The notes under the pieces: model-generated
Told to the model about the DNA's origin: nothing
Seen by the model: the letters and a program-made list of their open reading frames with translations, nothing else
Databases searched by the model: none
Program-made: the position numbers and the translations under genes
In this document: piece after piece, positions 1 to 5,501 of the stretch
Numbering within the stretch: position 1 is the stretch's first letter
Layout: each line of letters starts with the position of its first letter
DNA from: Ravibacter sp964559125
GTDB taxonomy: Bacteria > Bacteroidota > Bacteroidia > Cytophagales > Spirosomataceae
Direction of reading: 5' to 3'
Length of the DNA: 12,403 bases
NCBI GenBank assembly: GCA_964559125.1
Contig: CAZLGW010000073.1
Coordinates: 1-12,403 of the forward strand

Positions 1-207
1 TCAATGAAAAACATTTTGCCTTGTAAATTCCTCCAATAAAAGGTTGCAATTCCAGTATTCGGAAATGGAAAGGTTGACGCTTTTGGCCCTGGCCTCAATT
101 GCTTTGCGCTCATAGAGCGTACACTTCACTGCCATGAGCTGATCCCTTTTGATAGTTTTCTTAGGCCTGCCACCTTTGTTCCTTGTAATTACATTCTGCT
201 CCTCCAT
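1..207 (-). CDS. MobC-like relaxosome accessory protein, C-terminally shortened
   Basis: This encodes a 68-residue basic protein starting at the ATG on the minus strand at 207, preceded by a purine-rich stretch (GAGGGGAAAG). An in-frame upstream start near 303 would run through the two repeats and the hairpin, so it is less likely. The core (NKGGRPKK near residue 10, then a basic strand and a helix ending in SISEYW) matches what I know of Bacteroidota MobC-like proteins, which are ribbon-helix-helix DNA binders that help a relaxase open the transfer origin. Family members normally continue for some 60 or more residues after the SEYL-type motif. Here an unrelated tail of about 17 residues follows and the gene stops at base 1-3. 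Either a frameshift or a rearrangement shortened it, or it is a short variant. Identity as MobC-like is fairly likely; function is doubtful because of the lost C-terminus. Confidence 0.6.
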   Translation of the reverse strand: MEEQNVITRNKGGRPKKTIKRDQLMAVKCTLYERKAIEARAKSVNLSISEYWNCNLLLEEFTRQNVFH

Positions 208-230
208 TATCTTTCCCCTCTTTACTTTTT

Positions 231-276
231 GAATGCGATAGCATGAAAAAACTCCCCACTGAATGCGGTAGCATGA
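231..276. repeat. Two 16-bp direct repeats, each with an internal dyad
   Basis: GAATGCGATAGCATGA (231-246) and GAATGCGGTAGCATGA (261-276) differ at one base and start 30 bp apart, close to three helical turns. Each contains the short dyad ATGC-N4-GCAT. They lie just upstream of the MobC-like gene (which begins at 207 on the minus strand). This fits an operator for an autoregulated ribbon-helix-helix protein or part of a transfer origin. The repeats are directly visible; the role is inferred. Confidence 0.7.
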
Positions 277-287
277 GGCGGGCCGGC

Positions 288-306
288 GTTTTGGTAAAAC
301 CAAAAC
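288..306. repeat. Perfect hairpin, possible oriT or regulatory structure
   Basis: GTTTTGGT (288-295) and ACCAAAAC (299-306) are perfect inverted 8-bp arms around a 3-base loop. It sits between the end of the primase-like gene (329) and the paired repeats upstream of the MobC-like gene. Transfer origins of mobilizable elements usually have an inverted repeat next to the nick site, so this is a candidate oriT arm. There is no clear T-run, so a terminator for the primase-like gene is less convincing. Confidence 0.5.
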
Positions 307-328
307 ATAGCTGGCTACCCCAAAGAAA

Positions 329-1270
329 TCAAAAAGCCCTTCCGAGCTTCCACCGTTGCTTTTTGTCAGGCGGCTTGCTTATAAGCCAGTCGTTTAAGTC
401 CTTATGAGGGCCATACAGATGGCTTTGATCTTTGTATAAATCCGGGTTCCATGCTAAGGCTTCCCGAGCATGGTTCATGCCTGCTGTGTCCCTGTCCAGA
501 TACAGGTTTACTTCCTGGTGCCTTTCCATCAGGCCTCGGGATTTTGCAAAGAAGGACAGGGAGTTGAGCACCAGAAAATTTGTACGCGGTTCTCCCGCTT
601 TTTGGTTGATCGTGAGATAGGACAAGAAATTGAAAAAGCCCTCGAAGACCGCTAACGACCTGGCACCGTTATCTATGAAAGTGATGCTCTTGGGTGAACT
701 GCTGCCCTTGAAATTCTGGTTTCTTAGCTCATAGCCTCCGGCGTTGTTCGGAAAGCCGATAACGGTTTGCTTGCTGCCATACAAAAGAAAGTCAATCTCC
801 CGGCAGAAGCGGGTGGCGATGTGTGTGGGGATACTCCGCCTGTCCAGATAATCCAGCAATGATTTATCCGCCAGCACCCGGCTGTCCAGAATGACAATTT
901 TGCTTTCCGGGCTTTCTTTCTTTTCACCAGCATCTGACGGGAAAACGGCGTGTAAATGGCCTGTCAGAGAAGGTTGCGGGTGAAAAGAAAAAGATGGGGC
1001 ATCCGGGCCGGACAACCGCTCCAACAATTCGGCCACCGTACATTTAAAACACCGTATCCCGAAATCGACCAGATTGCCGCCTTCACCGGTACCATGGTCA
1101 TGCCACACATTTAACTTTCGGTTGATCTTAAAGGATGGTGTCTTTTCTGTCCTCAATGGCGACAGATACCAATAGTCCTGATTTTTTACTTTCCGGGGCT
1201 GATGCCCTAACAAGGCAAGGTAATCGACCAGGTCAATCTGCTTCGCCCTTTCGCATGTTAACTTTTCCAT
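329..1270 (-). CDS. Toprim/CHC2-like primase-related protein of a mobilizable element
   Basis: This is a 313-residue protein, complete from ATG at 1270 to the stop at 329. Residues 10-75 have the fold signature of a DnaG-type CHC2 zinc-finger domain (YWYLSPLRTEKTPSFKIN near 33-50, then GEGGNLVDFG near 62-71). The usual zinc cysteines are replaced: the CPFH position reads SPLR and the second pair reads HDHG. This Cys-less form is common in mobilizable elements of Bacteroidota. Residues 205-295 are a toprim domain with the conserved Glu in VFEGF (E210) and the acidic pair in LYLDRDTAG (D259, D261). A DLNDWL motif follows near 291. There is no helicase domain. The likely role is primer synthesis or single-strand processing during transfer or replication of the element. 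It precedes the MobC-like gene on the same strand, so the two may share a transcript. The family is fairly certain; the exact activity is inferred. Confidence 0.85.
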   Translation of the reverse strand: MEKLTCERAKQIDLVDYLALLGHQPRKVKNQDYWYLSPLRTEKTPSFKINRKLNVWHDHGTGEGGNLVDFGIRCFKCTVAELLERLSGPDAPSFSFHPQPSLTGHLHAVFPSDAGEKKESPESKIVILDSRVLADKSLLDYLDRRSIPTHIATRFCREIDFLLYGSKQTVIGFPNNAGGYELRNQNFKGSSSPKSITFIDNGARSLAVFEGFFNFLSYLTINQKAGEPRTNFLVLNSLSFFAKSRGLMERHQEVNLYLDRDTAGMNHAREALAWNPDLYKDQSHLYGPHKDLNDWLISKPPDKKQRWKLGRAF

Positions 1271-1301
1271 ATCCTTATTTCATGATGAGTTAGGCAATAG
1301 A

Positions 1302-1352
1302 AAAGCGGCTGTAAGCCTGGGCTATTAAACCGCCAGGCTTGCGAGCCGCTTT
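1302..1352. repeat. Long nested hairpin upstream of the primase-like gene
   Basis: Outer arms AAAGCGGCT (1302-1310) and AGCCGCTTT (1344-1352) enclose inner arms AAGCCTGG (1313-1320) and CCAGGCTT (1333-1340), giving 17 base pairs with a small asymmetric internal loop. On the minus strand the structure ends in a run TTTTCTATT and lies about 30 bp upstream of the primase-like start. It could be a terminator for a lost minus-strand gene, an attenuator for the primase-like gene, or an element end. The structure is plain in the sequence; its role is not. Confidence 0.65.
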
Positions 1353-1401
1353 AAATCCATTAAGAATAAGTTCGAGATTTGTACAGGCGGGGCGACTAAT
1401 C

Positions 1402-1437
1402 AGCCACTTGTGAGTAACATTGCGAGTGGCTTTTTTT
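1402..1437 (+). terminator. Intrinsic terminator, plus strand
   Basis: AGCCACT (1402-1408) pairs with AGTGGCT (1425-1431) and is followed at once by seven T (1431-1437). This is a good rho-independent terminator in the plus direction only. No plus-strand gene is visible upstream of it. It may shield the following small gene, or be left over from a gene that was lost. Confidence 0.65.
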
Positions 1438-1544
1438 AGTGTGCCGTTTCCTACGTTCGTATTTGTGCATGTACGTTCAACAACCACGACCATTCTATTC
1501 CTCAGTTTGCACATACCATCAATAATAACCAAACGTTTAGCCCT

Positions 1545-1682
1545 ATGGATAAATGGCTTGAGGCTCTGGAAGAGATCAAGCGTCTGAATGCGGAGATTAT
1601 CCGGGTGAAGGATGAGCAGATTATGTTGCTGAAGGAGATGGGGAGGAAAATGGAAAGCAGCGACCGCTGGGAATCCCTGTGA
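1545..1682 (+). pseudogene. Small coiled-coil gene, 5' part, interrupted by the intron remnant
   Basis: An ATG at 1545 opens a frame that begins MDKWLEALEEIKRLNAE and continues as a leucine- and charge-rich helix with a heptad look to about residue 33. From about 1645 the DNA is group II intron sequence, so the last dozen or so residues up to the TGA at 1680-1682 are read out of frame from the reverse transcriptase gene. A similar helical frame resumes after the intron at 3078. I do not recognise the family; the pattern recalls the C-terminal coiled coils of small DNA-binding proteins of mobile elements. No DNA-binding domain is visible in the part that remains. Confidence 0.5.
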
Positions 1683-3007
1683 TCAAAGACAGGTGTCTTC
1701 AGGCCATGGTCCTTAATGCATTGGAACCCGAATGGGAAAGCCGCTTTGAAGGGTCCAGCTACGGTTTCAGGCCCGGCAGGGGCTGTCACGATGCGATCGC
1801 CAGAATATTCAGCCTGGCTAACCCTACGGGAGTAAAACGTTGGGTCATCGATGCGGATATCAAAGGAGCCTTCGACAACATCAACCATTCCCATTTGCTG
1901 AAGGCAGTCGGAAACTTTCCGGGAAAATACCTGATAGAACAATGGCTGAAAGCCGGCTACATCGAAGGGGAGCTATTCCAAAAGACCCAGCAGGGTACCC
2001 CGCAAGGGGGCGTGATCTCTCCCTTGCTGGCCAATATCGCCCTGCATGGTATGGAAGAGTTATTAGGGATAGCCTACGGCAAAAGCCATGGTAGAAAAGA
2101 ATATACGGTCGTCCGGTACGCGGATGACTTTGTCGTCTTTTGCATGAGCGAAGCCAAGGCGACCCAGGCCCTGGAAAGGATAAAGAAATGGTTGGCAGAA
2201 AGAGGGCTTGAGCTGTCAGAGGAAAAGACCCGTATTGCCCACATCACCCAAGGATTTGACTTCCTTGGCTTCAATATCAGGCAATACCCCTCCAAGGTGA
2301 AAAGGCTAAAAAGCATTTTGCTCATACGGCCCAGTAAAAAGTCACAGCAAAAAATCCGTGACAAGATAAAAGCCGTATGGCTGGCCAACAAGACTACCCC
2401 GGTAGACCAGTTGGTCAGCATGCTCAATCCGATTATCAGGGGATGGACGAATTACTTCCGGATTGGAGTAGCCAAAAAGATATTCGCAGCCCTGGACAAG
2501 TGGATGTATCACCGGGCATGGCGTCATGCCAAAAGGAAACACCCCGGCAAAAGCGCCACATGGCGGGTAAGAAGATACTGGGGCAAGATCAACCTTGACA
2601 GGAATGACAAATGGGTTTTCGGAGAGAAACGAACAGGAGAATACTTACTCAAATTCCAATGGACAAAAATCCAAAGGCATATCATCGTAAAGACAACCTC
2701 TTCGCCGGATGATCCATCCTTAAAAGAATATTGGCAGAAACGCAGCCAAAGACAAATAGCAGATCTTGTGCCGAGCAAACAAAAAATGGCCGGCAAGCAA
2801 CACTTCGTCTGCCCGGTATGCAACCAAAGCCTATTGAATGGCGAAGAGCTGCACACCCACCATATTATCCCGGTTCAAGCCGGTGGGCAAGACAAGTATA
2901 GCAACCTGCTACTAGTACATGAGAACTGCCACAACCAAATACATTCCAGTGTTTACCGAACAAAAGCCATCAAAAAGAGCGTTCTTGCAGTTGAGTCATT
3001 TGCTTGA
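1649..3007 (+). pseudogene. ltrA: Group II intron reverse transcriptase/maturase with HNH, N-terminus missing
   Basis: The family copies an intron back into DNA and helps it splice. Intron sequence reads in frame from about 1649 (ENGKQRPLGIPVIKDR) to the TGA at 3005-3007, about 452 codons with no internal stop or frameshift. The ordered RT blocks seen are SYGFRPGRG, DADIKGAFD, QGTPQGGVISPLLAN, the catalytic YADD, GLELSEEKT and FLGF. The maturase X domain follows (IRGWTNYFR). A C-terminal HNH endonuclease has CPVC, THHIIP and ENCHNQIH. The missing part is RT blocks 0-1, roughly 80-120 residues. No ATG is well placed; a GTG at 1679 would give 442 residues but would begin inside the RT domain. 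The three catalytic aspartates are still present, so the loss is recent or the rest is under little decay. This looks like a truncated retroelement protein, not a domesticated RT. Confidence 0.85.
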
Positions 3008-3075
3008 GCCGGATGTTATGTAAGTGACAAGTCCGGTTCTTAGGAGGGGAAGGGGCAGCAATGCCCCCTACCTAT
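3006..3075 (+). ncRNA. Group II intron domains V and VI
   Basis: Domain V is 3006-3039, exactly the canonical 34 bases. GAGCCGGA (3006-3013) pairs with TCCGGTTC (3032-3039) and includes the catalytic AGC triad. Domain VI follows: AGG (3042-3044) with CCT (3071-3073), and GGGGC (3052-3056) with GCCCC (3063-3067). A3070 is placed as the bulged branch-point adenosine. The intron would end at CTAT, 3075. The RT stop codon overlaps the first two bases of domain V. Confidence 0.85.
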
Positions 3076-3077
3076 CC

Positions 3078-3242
3078 GGCGCATGGGAAATGGGCGAAGA
3101 GTGGAACCAGCAGAAGGTATCGCTGCTTGAACAGAAAGAAACCATCGACCGGTAGCTCCTTGAACAGGTGGCCGTTCCGCTAAAGGCTCTGGTGGAAGCG
3201 ATTGACTCTCATTTTTTTCGGATACCAGTATTTTTTTCTTAA
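3078..3242 (+). pseudogene. Possible 3' part of the interrupted coiled-coil gene
   Basis: Directly after the intron a frame reads GAWEMGEEWNQQKVSLLEQ and ends at TAG (3153-3155). Past that stop the same frame goes on with LLEQVAVPLKALVEAIDSH to a TAA at 3240-3242. The composition (Glu, Gln, Leu, heptad-like) resembles the segment before the intron (1545 to about 1640). This supports a single coiled-coil gene that was split by the intron and then decayed. The sequences are visible; that they are one gene is inference. Nothing else is seen between 3076 and 3253 apart from two T-runs (3212-3218 and 3231-3237). Confidence 0.4.
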
Positions 3243-3253
3243 ACTATACTCAT

Positions 3254-4180
3254 TTGTCACTAGCCACCACCCTCCGCCGTCATTTATGCCTAGTCCGCGC
3301 CATACAGCCGCCATTTGTTTATCCTTCTAAAGAGAAACTGTTTCATCTTGTCAAAGAAGATGGCTTTGCGGATTATTCTGATAGTTCTTTCGAACGTGAT
3401 AAAAAGGACATCAGCGAACAGTACGGTATTTACATCAAATATAACAAGCGCAGAAATGGGTACTTTATCGATCTCAACGAAGACGATGAAGACATTACCG
3501 ATTTCAAGGCATTTCTTGATATGCTCGAGCGCCGTGAACGAGTAGAGTTTGTCAATCAAACACTAACGGGAGTACGGGAGATAGGCCGTTACCTGCAATT
3601 GGAGAAAAATCCGAATTTTGTGGGTATCAGTCATTTGCCTATGCTTTGGGAGGCTCTGCGTGGACACCGCGTTATCTCTTTTGTATATCAAACCTACACC
3701 GAAACTGCTTCCTCCCAAACACGCGTAATAGAACCAGGATTGTTATTTGAATTCAAAAACCGTTGGTACCTGGATGGATGGGACATCGAGAAAAACGAAA
3801 TACGGACTTTCGGCCTGGATCGGATGGCCGAACTCCAGCTGACAGACAAATATATTTCTAAAAATCGCAGCCATCAATACCGCTCCATGCGTCAACACGT
3901 TATTGGCGTTAATTCGGCACCTGACTCAGAGCCCGTGCGGGTCGTACTGCGTCTCACAGCGTTACAAGCCAATTATCTGCAATCGCTTCCACTGCACCCC
4001 TCTCAGCAAACACTTCCACAGATATCTTCCGAATACGTGGATTTTGAATTATGTGTGGTTTTAAATATTGAATTAGAAATTGAAATCCTCGGACTTGGAG
4101 AGACTGTAGAAGTGCTGGAGCCTGCTGAATTACGGCAGAAGATTAGGCGACGCATTTCCGATACACTCTTGAAATACTGA
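3254..4180 (+). CDS. WYL-domain transcriptional regulator of the CRISPR-Cas locus
   Basis: This 308-residue protein has an N-terminal winged-helix region (about 1-75, with SSFERDKKDISEQYGI near 44-59, the usual recognition-helix segment of this family). A WYL domain spans about 130-200 and includes the literal motif RWYLDGW (W171-Y172-L173) and the TFGLDRM segment. A C-terminal WCX-like extension follows at about 215-300. WYL proteins bind a ligand, often a nucleotide or nucleic acid, and several regulate CRISPR-Cas or phage-defence operons. It is the first gene before cas6 on the same strand, with an 84-bp gap holding a dyad. The start is TTG at 3254, because there is no ATG between the upstream stop (3203-3205) and the conserved N-terminal region. 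It is a probable regulator of the cas operon; whether it activates or represses cannot be read from sequence. Confidence 0.88.
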   Translation: MSLATTLRRHLCLVRAIQPPFVYPSKEKLFHLVKEDGFADYSDSSFERDKKDISEQYGIYIKYNKRRNGYFIDLNEDDEDITDFKAFLDMLERRERVEFVNQTLTGVREIGRYLQLEKNPNFVGISHLPMLWEALRGHRVISFVYQTYTETASSQTRVIEPGLLFEFKNRWYLDGWDIEKNEIRTFGLDRMAELQLTDKYISKNRSHQYRSMRQHVIGVNSAPDSEPVRVVLRLTALQANYLQSLPLHPSQQTLPQISSEYVDFELCVVLNIELEIEILGLGETVEVLEPAELRQKIRRRISDTLLKY

Positions 4181-4201
4181 CAAAATTTTCATCCTTTTGT
4201 C

Positions 4202-4228
4202 TATGACTCCCGGAATTTGGAAGTCATA
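4202..4228. promoter_or_regulatory. Dyad in the WYL-cas6 gap, candidate operator
   Basis: TATGACT (4202-4208) and AGTCATA (4222-4228) are perfect 7-bp inverted arms, centred about 50 bp upstream of the cas6 ATG. The arms are about two helical turns apart centre to centre, as expected for a dimeric winged-helix protein. About 10 bp downstream, AATCTTTG (4235-4242) is one base off the Bacteroidota -7 element TAnnTTTG. A TTTG at 4216-4219 could be its -33 element, but the 15-base spacing is short. The dyad is seen; operator and promoter are inference. Confidence 0.4.
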
Positions 4229-4264
4229 CCCTCTAATCTTTGATACATCAAAACTAATAATAAT

Positions 4265-4933
4265 ATGCGAGTACAATTGGTATTGAGTCCCAACACCGAA
4301 TCCCTTCCTTTTAATCACTTGCATCAGCTCACAGGAACGATACATAAATGGCTGGGAGAGAATGCCGTTCATGATGGACTGAGTATGTACAGCTTCGGCT
4401 GGCTTCGGGGGGGAGAGGTTCGTAAGGGTAGTTTGGAGTTCCAAAAGGGAGCAAACTGGAATATCTCATTTTTCGATGATGAACTTGCAAAACAATTATT
4501 AAAAGGAGTTTTGAATGAGCCCTCCGTTGCATATGGTATGCAAGTACTGCAAGTAAACGAAATTGCTCCTTTGTTCTTTGGTAAACAACATATTTTCCAT
4601 ACCGATGGCTCGGCTATACTGGCACGCCAAAAACGCGCCGACAATACGCGCGAATATCTATTTTGGGACAGCCTTGCCGCCAACGAGTTACTAACCAATC
4701 TACTCCGCAAGAAGCTAAGTCAAGCAGGCTTTACCCGAGAACATTTAAATGTAAGAGTGGCCTTTGATCGCACATATTCCAATCCGCGTACCCGGAAAAT
4801 CTCCATTAGGAACATTGAACACAAAGGCAGTGAATGTCCGGTCATTATAGAGGGAACGCCGGAAGCCATTCATTTTGCGTGGCTGGTAGGAATTGGTGAC
4901 TTAACAGGCAGCGGTTTTGGGGCATTACGATAA
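4265..4933 (+). CDS. cas6: Cas6, CRISPR RNA processing endoribonuclease
   Basis: This 222-residue RAMP-fold protein cuts the pre-crRNA within each repeat, leaving a handle of about 8 bases on the crRNA. The N-terminal segment NHLHQLTGTIHKWLGENAVHDG (about residues 17-38) is typical of the first RRM domain, and H27 and H36 are candidate catalytic histidines. The C-terminus carries the diagnostic glycine-rich loop, GIGDLTGSGFG (209-219), at the usual place. Length matches the family (200-260). Cas5 follows after 7 bp. The ATG at 4265 is preceded by an AT-rich stretch with no Shine-Dalgarno sequence. The CRISPR repeat near 12375 has the inverted ends TTTCAAT/ATTGAAA expected for a Cas6 substrate. 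Confidence 0.93.
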   Translation: MRVQLVLSPNTESLPFNHLHQLTGTIHKWLGENAVHDGLSMYSFGWLRGGEVRKGSLEFQKGANWNISFFDDELAKQLLKGVLNEPSVAYGMQVLQVNEIAPLFFGKQHIFHTDGSAILARQKRADNTREYLFWDSLAANELLTNLLRKKLSQAGFTREHLNVRVAFDRTYSNPRTRKISIRNIEHKGSECPVIIEGTPEAIHFAWLVGIGDLTGSGFGALR

Positions 4934-4940
4934 GAAATCC

Positions 4941-5501
4941 ATGAGCGAAAGATCTTTATACATAGTCACTTATTCAGGACCGTTCGGGTTTATCAAGCCG
5001 TGGACGGCCGTACGGGACGAAAGAACCTATAGCCAGCAATTCCTGACTCCCAGCATCGTCGAAGGCCTACGGATACGTTTGGGGGTTTCTGCCATTTTAC
5101 GGCACAAACTCACTTATGCCAAAATCGATTCTCAACAGGAACGTACACAGTCGCGGGCTTTTTATGAGACAAAAAAAAGCGCCATCCGTAAGCAGTCCAT
5201 CCTGGTACGGGGTGTGATGTTATATCCTAGGTTAACGTTGGCATTTGCAACTAATGAGGAAGCCCTATACGCTGCCGACCAACATATTTGTCTGTGCCGG
5301 AATGAGGATATTTTATTACCAGATGGTAATGCAAAAGCCATTTCTGATAATGATTTTGAAGAATTAGTCGGATTTGAACTGCTTTTTGAAAATAGCCCAA
5401 TGGCGATTATGGTCGGGTATGATCGATACCGGAACAACGAACCCATGTATGGAGTCTTAAAAATAACAGGCAATCCCGTCGGTATTCAGCCTTTTGAATG
5501 A
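4941..5501 (+). CDS. cas5: Cas5, Cascade subunit that caps the crRNA 5' handle
   Basis: This is a 186-residue protein from the ATG at 4941, 7 bp after the cas6 stop; a frame opening at 4917 would overlap cas6. The start LYIVTYSGPFGFIKPWTAV (6-24) is the Cas5 N-terminal RAMP signature: a beta strand, then GPF, then an aromatic/proline turn. A segment LTPSIVEGLRIRLGV (35-49) corresponds to the conserved PP.SAI.GLLG region. Family members bind the 5' handle and anchor Cas7 and Cas8 at the foot of Cascade. It is shorter than many Cas5 proteins (about 200-250) and its motifs are divergent, closest in style to the Cas5 of Bacteroidota I-B (PGING-type) loci. It overlaps cas3 (ATGA), which suggests translational coupling. 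Confidence 0.85.
   Translation: MSERSLYIVTYSGPFGFIKPWTAVRDERTYSQQFLTPSIVEGLRIRLGVSAILRHKLTYAKIDSQQERTQSRAFYETKKSAIRKQSILVRGVMLYPRLTLAFATNEEALYAADQHICLCRNEDILLPDGNAKAISDNDFEELVGFELLFENSPMAIMVGYDRYRNNEPMYGVLKITGNPVGIQPFE

Larger units (their letters stand above)
1646..3075 (+). mobile_element. Group II intron, 5'-truncated
   Basis: The 3' part of a group II intron is present: most of the intron-encoded protein, then domain V and domain VI, ending at CTAT (3072-3075). The 5' end (GUGYG), domains I-III, the start of domain IV and the N-terminal RT region are absent. The left junction lies at about 1640-1649, where a coiled-coil frame changes to the RT sequence ENGKQRPLGIP. Without domain I it cannot recognise exons or splice. 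The left edge is uncertain by about ten bases. Confidence 0.85.

Noticed and set aside
329..1270. Full DnaG-type replicative primase
   Set aside because: It is only 313 residues, the zinc ligands are lost and there is no helicase-interaction domain.
1290..1532. Minus-strand 80-codon frame
   Set aside because: It runs through both stem-loops, has no recognisable motif and reads as chance.
1502..1942. Minus-strand 146-codon frame
   Set aside because: It is antisense to the coiled-coil fragment and the reverse transcriptase, whose motifs are clear on the plus strand.
1679..3007. Group II RT as a domesticated (Abi- or DRT-type) defence RT next to CRISPR, or an RT fused to Cas1
   Set aside because: The maturase X domain, the HNH domain and domains V/VI directly downstream show an ordinary intron protein, and it is separate from cas1.
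3254..4180. WYL gene as a Cas protein of a type V or VI system
   Set aside because: No effector of those types is present; a full type I set follows immediately.
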